From NCBI RefSeq assembly GCF_963082655.1, contig NC_081555.1, positions 145,808,517 through 145,872,516 on the forward strand: 64,000 nucleotides of DNA, in the 5' to 3' direction. Source of the stretch: Stomoxys calcitrans. Its lineage: Eukaryota; Arthropoda; Insecta; Diptera; Muscidae. The notes beneath the pieces are model-generated. The model saw only the letters and a program-made list of their open reading frames with translations, was not told the DNA's origin and searched no databases. A program made the translations under genes and the position numbers. Position 1 is the stretch's first letter. Each line of letters opens with the position of its first letter. Positions 43,596 through 54,880 of this stretch are shown piece by piece.

Positions 43596-44584
43596 TTAAG
43601 TCAAATCTCCTTCAGGTACGGGTAAAGTTAAAGCCTCCCTCAATGTGTCACTTTCTTGTAAAGATGGTATACTCGGCGCTCCCTTGCTTCTTAACATTAA
43701 TTTTATAGTTTTTGTTTTCCAATTGTTCTCGGAGAATGGATCACGTAATAAGCCAAAGATACATTCAAATATACCAACACAGTCCACATGGGTGTGCAAG
43801 GTACCACATGCCAAAACCAACACCAATCCATGCACATCCATACGTCCCTGCACACCAGAATGTGATAAATTGGGATTGAAGAAGAAACCAAAACGTTGTT
43901 GAGTTTCATAGAGCGTTTCTAATGTTGAGCATGAGCTATCACAGTCTTGAAGGTCACTGCCATCACTGGCTGTTATTTGTAATAAGAGTCTAGCATCCTG
44001 CCAGAAATCTTCATGCTTTAATGTGTGCTGGTTGTAGTTGTTGAAAAACCATTCGGAAAATTTGCGAGCCAACAAATTTATTGGGAATTCTGACTGATCC
44101 GAGGCAATTGACGTAATGGTTGGTATATGCTTATTGCTCAGCACATTTGAATCACCAATAGCTGATTCAGCTAAGGCAGGATATTCAGTACTATCCTCTG
44201 TTTTAGCTTCTATTTCAGGCATTAAGTTTGTTGTATCATTCCAATACTCTATGACCTTGTTCACCAATATGGCTTTGGTGATATCACTGCTTATGGATAT
44301 CTTTTTTCGATGTAGATATCTAAATAAAATCTCTTTTGTTATGGCCTTTTTATTTAGCAACGTCAGACAGTCTGACGAGTGCGTGAGTATATACTCCAGG
44401 GCTTCTACGAGAAAACAAAAACAGAAATAGGCATAAGTAAAGGGTATGCAAAAAATACCGGCTACTTACCTTCAGGCGTAGATATGTCTACAACATTTTT
44501 TGTGACACTTCTCGCTACCTGTATTAGAATTGGTGGCTCTAGGAGATCCATAAGGCCAAGCTTCTCTTTGTTTGTGATCGGCAT
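43596..44584 (-). CDS. C3orf38-family protein (DUF4518-type), two exons, 307 aa
   Basis: Exon 1 (44584-44470) starts at the first in-frame ATG (MPITNKEKLGLMDLLEPPIL). The donor is GAAG|GTAAGT and the acceptor ...CTCGTAG; exon 2 is 44404-43596, phase 1. The protein aligns by eye with human C3orf38 (329 aa). Matching parts are the N-terminal helix, an 'EEL..(K/R)..ITKEILFRYL' segment, 'FSEWFFNNYNQ', and the conserved core FFFNPNLSHSGVQGRMDVHG, VLACGTLHTHVDCVGIFECI, FGLLRDPFSENNWK. The family resembles NTF2-like folds; its role is poorly known (C3orf38 has been linked to apoptosis). The short intron (65 bp) and compact ends suggest an active gene. Confidence 0.9.
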
Positions 44585-44658
44585 GTTCTGAATGTTTGAT
44601 ACATAGAAATATAAAAATGTTTCAATTTGCTTTATAACTTTTTTTATTTTCGCATCCA

Positions 44659-44668
44659 AACAGCTGTG
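44659..44668 (-). promoter_or_regulatory. AACAGCTG motif upstream of the C3orf38 homologue
   Basis: aacagctgtg lies about 75 bp upstream of the ATG, 9 of 10 positions of AWCAGCTGWT. Further upstream, near 44686-44715, are taatcgattt and ttcgataacg, each close to DRE-like ATCGAT words. Confidence 0.4.
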
Positions 44669-45149
44669 GGAGTTTGTTATTAGTAATCGATTTCATAATT
44701 GTCTTCGATAACGATTACTGATAATTCTTGAAAAGCGCCAGCATGCTGTCATTTGTATGATTTATAGGTTGTTTTGGGCAACTTTGCGCTATTCGTTAAG
44801 GCATTGTACAAGCAACTATAGCTGTGTTTTATTTTAGTACTATATGAAAATAAAAAATTACATATATCCAGGACAATGAAGTTCTGGATATATTACCAGA
44901 ACAGGCTTAATTAAAACATCTGTCGTCGGAATTGCCATGATATGTTTTTCAGAAGCAGAAATTCTCTATTGTGAATGGCAAAATCAAATTAAAACCAATT
45001 ATCAGATTTTTTCGCTATTTTATTTTGGTTGTTTCATATAGTTGTTGAATTTATTTGTCTAGCTGAAACCAATAGGCTTTGATTTTGCTTCTATTTAGAA
45101 TAGGAAGCAAAATAGAAACCTTTTTAAAAAGGTAAGGCATATGTGGTGT

Positions 45150-45715
45150 GTTGTAATGTATTGGGAGATGCAGATCGCGATTTCAATGTCAACCAAGGCA
45201 TCTCATCAGTCCAGTCAGCCCCAAAAAAGATTACATGCTTCCAACTGCAGACTAATTAGTGAGCTGTGCAATGGTAGAAGAATGCCTCCTCAATCAGCAT
45301 CCGTAATAGGTAATTTATGGTAGTCATCCATAGTTGTGGCGATAAAATGCCCCCCTGTGGAGTGCGTGGATGTCCTACTCTTTATCATAGTGTCCACAAT
45401 ACGTTCCATGGTTTTGAGTAGAAAGGACGTAAGGCTTACGAGTCTGTAGGTGGGTTGGTGTCGCATAACTTGCCTTGTCGGGCTTGGGTATAAAAACCAC
45501 CCTTGCCTCATGCCAGGCTTTCGGAACATATGCAAGTCCCAGACACGCTGTGAAAATATTTGCCAGGTGGGGCGCCAGATAATCTGCTTCCTCCTGTAGT
45601 AACCCCGGAACCAGATACTTAGTTTCAAATAGACAGTTTTTTATACACGCAGTTCGATTGTGGAACGATCTACCACCTAATTTTTGTACTTTTAACTTTT
45701 TTATACCCACCACCA
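45150..45715 (-). mobile_element. Second-family LINE reverse transcriptase fragment
   Basis: The minus strand reads PGLLQEEADYLAPHLANIFT, then YVPKAWHEARVVFIPKPDKA, then after a shift LVSLTSFLLKTMERIVDTMI. This is the fingers/palm part of a LINE reverse transcriptase distinct from the KSSKALGPDG family. The distal part (45150-45240, 'gatcgcgatttca', 'aaaagattacatgcttcca') also occurs at 15636-15708, so the two families' debris is intermixed there. Confidence 0.75.
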
Positions 45716-47225
45716 GGGGGGTATATTCATTTACTTATTCCGTTTGCAACACATCGGAATATCTATTTCTGATCCAACAAAGTATATATATTTCGGATCG
45801 TCGTAAAATTCGAAGACGATTTAACGATGTCCGTGTGTCTGTCGGTCCATCTGTTGTAATCACTCTAAAGCTTTAAAAACTGAGATAATGAGCTGAAATT
45901 TGGCACAGATACGTCTTTTTGATGCACGCTGGTTAAGTTCTTGAACGGGCCAAATCGGACTATATTTGAATATAGCTGCTATATAGACCAATTTTCCGAT
46001 AAAGGGTCTAGTGCCCATAAATGCTTTATTTTTCATCCAATTTCGCTGAAATTAGAAACAGTGAGTAGTTTTGGGCTTCCGGAAACCTGACCCAAATATG
46101 GTCCATATCGGACTATATTTATAAATAGCTGCCATATAGACCGATCCCCAGATAAAGGGTCTGAAGCCCATAAAAGCTTTATTTAATACCCGATTTCGCT
46201 GAAATTTTCTTAAGTCTCCTGATATTTGACCTAAATATGGATTAAATCGGACTATATTTAGGAATAGCTGCCATATAGACCGATCCCCAGAAAAAGGGTC
46301 TTAAGCCCATAAAAGCTTTATTTTTTAACCGATTCCGCTGAAATTTTAAACATTGGGTAGTTTTACGCCTACTAACGTAGGACCCAAATGTGGTTCAGAT
46401 CGGACTATATTTAGATATAGCTGCCATATAGATCGATCTCCCGATTAAGGGTCTGAAGCCCATAAAAGCTTTATTTTTTAACCGATTTCGCTGAAATTTA
46501 AAACATTGGGTAGTTTTTTGCCTCCTAACATAGGGCCCAAATATGGTTCAGATCGGACTATATTTAGATATAGCTGCCATATAGACCGATCTCCCGATTA
46601 AGGGTCTGAAGCCTGTAAAAGCTTTATTTTTTAACCGATTTCGCTGAAATTTGAAACAGAATGTAGTCTTAGTTCTCCCGACATCCGTCCCAATTATGGT
46701 TCGGATTGGACTATATTTAGATATAGCTGCTATACGGACCTATATCCCGATAAAGGGTCTGAAGCGAATAAAAGCTTTATTTTTTATCCGATTTAGCTGA
46801 AATTTGAAACATTGAGTAGTTTTACGTCTCTCAACATAGGACCCAAATATGGTTTAGATCGGACTATATTTAGATATAGCTACCATATAGACCGATCTGC
46901 CGTAAAGGGTCTGAAGCCCAAAAAAGCTTTATTTTTTGACCGATTTCGCTGAAATTTGAAACAGTGGGTTATTTAAAGTCTCCCGATGTCTGACTCAGAT
47001 ATGGATTAGATCTGACTTTATTTAGATATAGCTGCCATATAGATCGATCTCCCGATAAAGGGTCTGAAGCGAATAAAAGCTTTATTTTTTGTCCGATTTA
47101 GCTGAAATTTGAAACAGTAAGAAGTTTTAAGCCACCTGCCATCCGACCCAAATATGGTAAAGATCGAACTGTATTTAGATATAGCTGTCATATAGTCATA
47201 TGTTGTCATATTTTTGTCCTTTCCT
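45702..47225 (-). mobile_element. Tandem-core element, reverse orientation, 153-bp units
   Basis: The end module at 45702-45850 is the reverse complement of the 3' module of 47929-49225: hairpin tatacccaccacca...ggtata, then 'gcaaac', 'atatatatac', then 'gacggacat'. The core then repeats about eight times with a 153-bp period ('ctgccatata' at 46421, 46574, 46727, 46880, 47032). The other end is not recognisable near 47225. Confidence 0.75.
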
Positions 47226-47928
47226 TTGATGTTTGATAATGACAACATAACTACTCATCATTCTTATTAAAACTTCTACTAAAAAGACAATAATTTGAAG
47301 TTAACGATTATGAGATAAAATGATAAAATCTCATGTCCTGGTCACTTAATTGCTTTTGAATGTGCACCTATCAGTGTGCTACCATCAGAAACCTTGTATA
47401 TAGCAATGTCCTAGTATCATGGACCAAACTACTTTGTATAGTGTTTGTTGTACTTTGGCAAGTGATATCTTCATAATACTAAAGTTAATGACATGATAAT
47501 AGATGCCCCCAAATTACCAGCAAACTGAGTATCCTTTCATGTTGTTGCCCCAAAAGGAAACTCTGTTTGTAAGGAGGTCATGCTGTGGTATGTACGTCCG
47601 GCCTCAAAAAGGAAATCTAATTAAGATAAATGTCTCATTAACTCGAAATGAGTAATTATATTGTTTCATCATATATGGAGGGTAGATATGGGTAGAATAT
47701 GGCAGAATGTAAGGCATATCCAAAATCTATATTTGAGAATAATATTACTTACAAGGAGAAATGAATACCAAGTTTGGCAGAATATTATAATGTCGTCCTT
47801 GTATGGAAATTAAAAATTATTTATGAAAAAAATTGGCGCATGACAGTGGGCTTAAAAAAATTGAGCCCCAAAATTGAAAATGAAAAAAGGCCCCAAATTT
47901 GGGGTGCTTTTTCATTATGAATAAGTAA
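47226..47928. other. AT-rich spacer, no feature recognised
   Basis: No coding signal. A short palindromic gccccaaatttggggtgc lies near 47892-47908. Confidence 0.5.
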
Positions 47929-49225
47929 AAGCGTGCTAAGTTCGGCCGGGCCGAATCTTATATACCCTCCACCATGGATCGCATTTGTCGAGTTCTTTTC
48001 CCGGCATCTCTTCTTAGGCAAAAAAGGAAATAAGAAAAGATTTGCTCTGCTATTAGAGCGATATCAAGATATGGTCCGGTTTGGACCACAATTAAATTAT
48101 ATGTTGGTGACCTGTGTAAAATGTCAGCCAATTCGAATAAGAATTGCGCCCTTTGGGGGCTCAAGAAGTAAAATAGAGAGATTGATTTATATGGGAGCTG
48201 TATCGGGCTATAGACCGATTCAGACCATAATAAACACGTATGTTGATGGTTATGAGAGGATCCGTCGCACAACATTTCAGGCAAATCGGATAATAATTGC
48301 GACCTCTAGAGGCTCAAGAAGTCAAGATCCCAGATCGGTTTATATGGCAGCTATATCAGGTTATGAACCGATTTGAACCTTATTTGACACAGTTGTTAAA
48401 AGTAAGAATAAAATACGTCTTGCAAAAATTCAGCCAAATCGGATAGGAATTGCGCCCTCTAGAAGCTCAAGAAGTCAAGACCCAAGATCGGTTATGAATC
48501 GATTTGAACCATACTTGGCACAGTTGTTGGATATCATAACAAAACACGTCATGCAAAATTTCATTCCGATCGGATAAGAATTGCGCACTCTAAAGGCTCA
48601 AGAAGTCAAGACCCAAGATCGGTTTAAATGACAGCTATATCGGGTTATCGACCGATTTGAACCATACTTGGCACAGTTATTGGATATCATAACAAAACAC
48701 ATCGTGCAAAACTTCATTCCAATCGGATAAGAATTGCGCACTCTAGAGGCTCAAGAAGTCAAGACCCAAGATCGGTTTATATGGCAGCTATATCGATTTG
48801 AACCATACTTGGCACGGTTGTTGTATATCATAACAAAACACCTCGGGAAAAATTTCATTCCAATCGGATAAGAATTGCGCACTCTAGAGGCTCAAGCCAA
48901 GACCCAAGATCGGTTTATATGGCAGCTATATCAAAACATGGACCGATTTAGCCCATTTACAATACCAACCGACCTACACTAATAAGAAGTATTTGTGCAA
49001 AATTTCAAGCGGCTAGCTTTACTCCTTTGGAAGTTAGCCTGCTTTCGACAGACAGACGAACGGACGGACGGACGGACGGACGGACGGACATGGCTAGATC
49101 GACATAAAATGTCGCGACGATCAAGAATATATATACTTTATGGGGTCTCAGACGAATATTTCGAGTAGTTACAAACAGAATGATGAAATTAGTATACCCC
49201 CCATCCTATGGTGGAGGGTATAAAA
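47929..49225 (+). mobile_element. Helentron/DINE-1-like non-autonomous element, apparently complete
   Basis: The 5' module has gttcggccgggccgaat followed by tataccctccaccat (47961-47975). The core has about five ~150-bp units ('gatcggtttatatggcagct', 'tacttggcacagttgttgga', 'gaattgcgcactctagaggc'). The 3' module has (GGAC)n near 49058-49088, 'gacatggctagatcgacata', 'ttacaaacagaatga' and the terminal hairpin tataccccccat...atggtggagggtata (49193-49222). The hairpin's distal arm is the reverse complement of the 5' tataccctccaccat, a subterminal inverted repeat. No CTRR follows the hairpin, so a canonical Helitron end is not present. Confidence 0.6.
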
Positions 49226-49284
49226 ATGATAAAAGAAACGCGCCGAAGGTTAAAAATGTCACTCGATTTGTTAAACCTATTTGT

Positions 49285-49860
49285 TATACCCTACACCACT
49301 ACTGTGGTACAGTGTATTATAGCTAAGTGCATTTGTTTGTAACACCCAAAAGGAAGAGGGATAGACCCATTGTAAAGTATACCAATCGAATCAGAATCAC
49401 TTTCCGATTCGATTTAGCAATGTCCGTCTATCTGTCCATGATAATTTGTGTACAAACTACAGGTCGCAATTTTCATCCGATCGTCTTCAAATTTGGTACG
49501 GGCATGTTTTAAGGCCTAGAGACAAAGCCTATTGAAATTGGAAAAAATCGGTTCAGATTTGGATATAGCTCCCATATATATGTTCGTCCGGTTGGCAGTA
49601 ATGCAATGAAATGGTCATTTGTTAACCAATTCTCTTGAAATTTGGCAGGAAGGATTTTCTTTAGACTTTCAACATTACTGGTGAACTACATAGAAATCGG
49701 TTCAGATTTGGATATAGCTCCCATACATATGTTCGTCCGATTTTGAGAAATATTGCAGCACAGTGCTTATTTGTTAACTAACGATTCTCTCTAAATTTGG
49801 CAGAAATTGCAAAATTGCAAAATTTTCATAAGGGGTTAGCCTTTGCTAAAAAAATGCAAA
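49285..49860 (-). mobile_element. Related tandem-core element, reverse orientation, partial
   Basis: The hairpin tataccctacaccac..gtggtacagtgtatta (49285-49320) is followed by 'ttgtaacacccaaaaggaag' and one to two core units with 'gatatagctcccatatatatgttcgtccg'. It belongs to the same subfamily as 50511-51277. Its far end is lost against the 505-bp satellite type. Confidence 0.65.
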
Positions 49861-50185
49861 AAAAAAATAAAATGTGAAATTTTGAGTAATTCTGTTTATT
49901 GTACGAATCTTCTTCGAATTTTGAACTGCGGAAAGCGGGAAAATTTTCGAAATTCAAAAAAAATGAAAGAGTTACAGCGTTTTTGGCCTTGAAATCGACC
50001 TTGAATTTTTACGCCCAAAAACAAATGGTTTTAGCGATATTTTTGACAGAAAACTTTACAGTATTGCTTTATCCAGCACTTCTACGGAAAGAGATTTTCT
50101 TCACGAATCCAACGGTGTCTGAAAATTCTGAAGTTTGCAAAACTAAGGATGTTACAGCAAATGCAAACTTACTTTGGTTTTTTAA
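49861..50185 (-). repeat. Isolated unit of the ~505-bp satellite
   Basis: On the minus strand it matches the units at 51300-54480 (cttcgaattttgaactgcgg against the usual gaatttcgaattgcggaatg; 'ttcacgaatccaacggtgtc'). It is the inverted orientation relative to the main array. Confidence 0.75.
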
Positions 50186-50505
50186 ATTTTTATACCCTAC
50201 ACCACCACTGTCGTACAGGGTATTATAACTTAGTGCATTTATTTGTAACACCCAAAAGGAAGAGAGATAGACCCATTAATAGGTATAGGGATCGACTCAG
50301 AATCACTCACCAATTCGATTTAGCTATATCTGTCTGTCTGTCCATGTTAATTTGTCTTCAAATTTGGTACAGTTGTGTTTTTCGGCCTAGAGACGAAGCC
50401 TATTAAAATTGGAAAAAATCGGTTCAGATTTAGATATAGCTTCCATATATATGTTCTAGAAACTTGGCAATAAAGGTTTTCTTATGGCTCTCGCCATTCG
50501 ACAAA
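50186..50505 (-). mobile_element. Tandem-core element end, reverse orientation
   Basis: Hairpin tataccctacaccac..gtacagggtatta at 50191-50227, then 'gtaacacccaaaaggaag', 'gactcagaatcactcaccaa' and 'ctgtctgtctgtcc'. It is a mirror of the 3' module at 51121-51277, so the two lie head to head across 50511. Confidence 0.7.
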
Positions 50506-50510
50506 GTAAG

Positions 50511-51277
50511 AAAAGGCAAAAGTCGGGCGGTGCCGACCTTCTAATACCCTGCACCTACACTTTAGGTACAAAGTGTAAACTATATTTAATTCTGAACCAA
50601 TTTTGATGGTCCCCGACGGATGTTTTCAGATGGATTATTAAACAATCCGTATCAAATTTCGATCAAATATATTCAAATTGTAATAAATACGGTAGACAAA
50701 TGACAACATTATTGCAAATTAGCCAAAATATGATGAATTTAAATATGGGAGCTACATCTAAATCTGAACCGATTTTGACCAAAGTTCTAAGATATTGTGG
50801 TAGGCATCGAGGAAAGAGTTAAGCACAACAGTGGCAATATTGGTCAATTAATGTGCTTGCAGTGAACCTAAAAGTGGAAATCGGGCGGAATGCATATATG
50901 GCATCTTTAGATCTCATTATCTGAACCGATTTCTATGAAATTCACCAGTAATATTAAAAGACATAGGAAAATCCTTCTAGCTAAATTTTGAGAGAATCGG
51001 TTAACAAATGACTATCTGAACCGATTTTTTCCAATTTCAATAGGCTTCGTGTCTAGACCGAAAAACATGCTGTACCAAATTTGAAGACGAAAGCTGCGAT
51101 CTGTGTACAAACACAAATTAATATGGACAGACGGACAGACAGACCTTAATCGAATCAGAAAGTGATTCTGAGTCGATCGGTATACTTATCAACGGGTCTA
51201 TCTCTCTTTCTTTTGGGTGTTACAAACAAATGCAATAAGTTATAATACCCTGTACCACTTTAGTGGTGTAGGGTATA
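50511..51277 (+). mobile_element. Helentron/DINE-1-like element, short complete copy
   Basis: The 5' module 'aaagtcgggcggtgccgacc' + 'ttctaataccctgcacc' corresponds to 47937-47972. Core units contain 'tatgggagctacatctaaat' and 'tctgaaccgattt'. The 3' module ends in the hairpin ataccctgtaccac..gtggtgtagggtat (51245-51275). The subterminal inverted pair is ataccctgcacc against ggtgtagggtat. Confidence 0.6.
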
Positions 51278-54200
51278 AAAATTCCAAAAAACCAACGTAA
51301 GTTTGCAATTGTTGTAACCTCATTAGTTTTGCAAACTTTAGAATTTTTCAGACACCGTTGGATTCGTGAAGAAAATCTCTTTCCGCAGAGGTGCTGCATG
51401 AAGCAATACTGTAAAGTTTTCTGTCAAAAATATCGCTAAAACTAATTGTTTTTGGGCATAAAAATTCAAGGTCGTTTTCAAGGCCAAAAAGGCTGTAACT
51501 CCTTCATTTTTTCGAATTTCGAAAATTTTCCAGCATTCCGCAATTCGAAATTCGAAGAAGATTCGTACAATAAACAAAATTACTTAAAATTTCACATTTT
51601 AATTTTTTTGCATTTTTTTAGCAAAGGCTAACCCCTTATGAAAATTTGCAATTTTTGATGCGAAAAAAATTTTTGGGCTGAGTATACAGTATTGAAGATT
51701 ATGACAAAAAATTGGGATTAGTGCAACTCCTATGTTTTTTCTTCAAAAAAACAAGCTCAAAATCGCATAATTAATATCCGAAAAATGCAAAAAATCGAAG
51801 TGAGTTTGAAATTGCTGTAACATCTTTTGTTTTGCGAATTTCAAAATTCTGAGGACACCGTTGGATTCGTGAAGAAAATCTCTTTCCTTAGAGGTGCAGG
51901 ATGAAGCAATGCTGTAAAGTTTTCTGTGAAAAATATCACTAAAACCAATTGTTTTTGGGTGTAGAAATTCAAGATCGTTTTCAAGGCCAAACACGCAGTA
52001 ACTCTTTAATTTTTTTGAATTTCGAAAAATTTCCAGCATTCCGCAATTCGAAATTCGAAGAAGATTCGTACAATAAACAGAATTACTCAAAATTTCACAT
52101 TTTATTTTTTTTTTGCATTTTTTTAGCAAAGGCTAACCCCTTATGAAAATTTGCAATTTTTGATGCGAAAAAATTTTTCGAGTTGAGTAAACAGTATTGA
52201 AGATTATGGCAAAAAAATCGGATAAGTGCAACTCCTATGTTGTTTCTTCAAAAAACAAACTCAAAATCGCATAATTCATATCCGAAAATTGCCAGAAAAG
52301 TTAAGGTGAGTTTGAAATTGCTGTAACATTTTTAGTTTTGCGAATTTCAAAATTCTGAGGACACCGTTGGATTCGTGAAGAAAATCTCTTTCCTTAGAGG
52401 TGCACGATGAAGCAATGCTGTAAAGTTTTCTGTCAAAAATATCGCTAAAACCAATTGTTTTTGGGTGTAAAAATTCAAGGTCGTTTTCAAGGCCAAAAAG
52501 GCTGTAACTCCTTCATTTTTTCGAATTTCGAAAATTTTCCAGCATTCCGCAATTCGAAATTCGAAGAAGATTCGTACAATAAACAAAATTACTCAAAATT
52601 TCACATTTTATTTTTTTTTTTGCATTTTTTAGCAAAGGCTAACCCCTTATGAAAATTTGCAATTTTTGATGCGAAAAAATTTTTCGAGTTGAGTAAACAG
52701 TATTGAAGATTATGGCAAACAAATCGGATAAGTGCAACTCCTATGTTGTTTCTTCAAAAAACAAGCTCAAAATCGCATAATTCATATCCGAAAATTGCCA
52801 GAAAAGTTAAGGTGAGTTTGAAATTGCTGTAACATTTTTAGTTTTGCGAATTTCAAAATTCTGAGGACACCGTTGGATTCGTGAAGAAAATCTCTTTCCT
52901 TAGAGGTGCACGATGAAGCAATGCTGTAAAGTTTTCTGTCAAAAATATCGCTAAAACCAATTGTTTTTGGGTGTAAAAATTCAAGGTCGTTTTCAAGGCC
53001 AAAAAGGCTGTAACTCCTTCATTTTTTCGAATTTCGAAAATTTTCCAGCATTCCGTAGTTCAAAATTCGAAGAAGATTCGTACAATAAACAAAATTACTT
53101 AAAATTTCACATTTTAATTTTTTTGCATTTTTTTAGCAAAGGCTAAAATGAAAAGGCTTATGAAAATTTGCAATTTTTGATGGGAAAAAAATTTTTGGGC
53201 TGAGTATACAGTATTGAAGATTATGGCAAAAAATTGGGATTAGTGCAACTCCTATGTTTTTTCTTCAAAAAAACAAGCTCAAAATCGCATAATTAATATC
53301 CGAAAAATGCAAAAAATCGAAGTGAGTTTGAAATTGCTGTAACATCTTTTGTTTTGCGAATTTCAAAATTCTGATGACACCGTTGTATTCGTGAAGAAAA
53401 TCTCTTTCCTTAGAGGTGCAGGATGAAGCAATGCTGTAAAGTTTTCTGTGAAAAATATCACTAAAACCAATTGTTTTTGGGCGTAAAAATTCAAAGTCGT
53501 TTTCAAGGTCAAAAACGCTGTAACTCTTTAATTTTTTTGAATTTCGAAAATTTTCCAGCATTCCGCAATTCGAAATTCGAAGAAGATTCGTACAATAAAC
53601 AAAATTACTTAAAAATTTGCACTTTATTTTTTTTGCATTTTTTTGCAAAGGCTATCCCCTTATGAAAATTAGCAATTTTTGATAAGAAAAAATTTTTCGA
53701 GTTGAGTATACAGTATTGAAGATTATGGCAAAAAATTGGGATTAGTGCAACTCCTATGTTTTTTCTTCAAAAAAACAAGCTCAAAATCGCATAATTAATA
53801 TCCGAAAAATGCAAAAAATCGAAGTGAGTTTGAAATTGCTGTAACATCTTTTGTTTTGCGAATTTCAAAATTCTGAGGACACCGTTGGATTCGTGAAGAA
53901 AATCTCTTTCCTTAGAGGTGCTGCATGAAGCAATACTGTAAAGTTTTCTGTGAAAAATATCGCTAAAACCAATTGTTTTTGGGCGTAAAAATTCAAAGTC
54001 GTTTTCAAGGCCAAAAACGCTGTAACTCTTTCATTTTTTTGAATTTCGAAAATTTTCCAGCATTCCGCAATTCGAAATTCGAAGAAGATTCGTACAATAA
54101 AAAGAATTACTTAAAAATTCACACTTTATTTTTTTTTGCATTTTTTTAGCAAAGGCTAACCCCTTATGAAAATTTGCAATTTTTGATGAGAAAAAATTTT

Positions 54201-54480
54201 TCGAGTTGAGTATGCAGTATTGAAGGATATGGCAAAAAATTCGGATTAGTGCAACTCCTATGCTTTTTCTTCAAAAAACAAGCTCAAAATCGCATAATTA
54301 TTATCCGAAAAATGCTAAAAATATCGAGGTGAGTTTGAAATTGTTGTAACATCTTTTGTTTTGCGAATTTCAAAATTCTGAGGACACCGTTGGATTCGTG
54401 AAGAAAATCTCTTTCCGAAATGGTGCTGGATGAAGCAATACTCTTTTCTGTTTCCTTGAAAACTTTAGAGTATTGTTTCA
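51278..54480 (+). repeat. ~505-bp satellite array, six to seven units
   Basis: The landmark cagcattccg recurs at 51531, 52034, 52540, 53046, 53556 and 54058 (spacings 503, 506, 506, 510, 502). Each unit carries 'gacaccgttggattcgtgaa', 'ttgtttttgggcgtaaaaat' and 'gtgcaactcctatgtt'. Recurrent 60-70-codon plus-strand and ~127-codon minus-strand frames simply follow the repeat; copies differ by indels and no protein family is recognised. Confidence 0.93.
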
Positions 54481-54489
54481 AAATCGCAT

Positions 54490-54880
54490 AATTCATATCC
54501 AGCCGAGGAAAGTGCTGAACAAAGTTTTGACAATTTTGGCCAATAAATGCGCTTGCAATTGTTCTAGGAATGAAAATCGGGCGATATACATATATGGCAG
54601 CTATATCTAAATCTGAAACGAATTCTATGAAATTTCGATGTCAAGAGTCAAGAGAAAATCCTTCCTACCGAATTTCAAGAGAATCGGTTAACAATTGACC
54701 GCTTAATTTCATTATAACTGCAAATCGGACGAACATATATATAGGAGCTTTATCCAAATCTGAAACGATTTCTATGAAGTTCACCAGTAATATTGAGAGT
54801 CAAAAGAAAATCCTTCTTGACAAATTTCAAGAGAATCTATTGACAAATGGCCATTTTATTGCAGTATTACTGCAATCTCA
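54490..54880 (+). repeat. ~150-bp core units of the Helentron-like family
   Basis: 'tatatggcagctatatctaaatctgaaac', 'aatttcaagagaatcggtta' and 'ctgcaaatcggacgaacata' repeat about 2.5 times with roughly 155-bp spacing. No end module. Confidence 0.7.

Noticed and set aside
44585..44659. Longer N-terminus for the C3orf38 homologue
   Set aside because: The extension would start at TTG; the first ATG in frame is at 44584 and fits the family's length.
49058..49090. (GGAC)n run as an independent microsatellite locus
   Set aside because: It lies inside the 3' module of the tandem-core element and recurs in degenerate form in the other copies.
51743..53648. Recurrent ~127-codon minus-strand open frames in the 505-bp satellite
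   Set aside because: They follow the repeat unit, differ by indels, match no family recognised, and similar frames appear on the opposite strand; better explained by repeat structure than by a gene.
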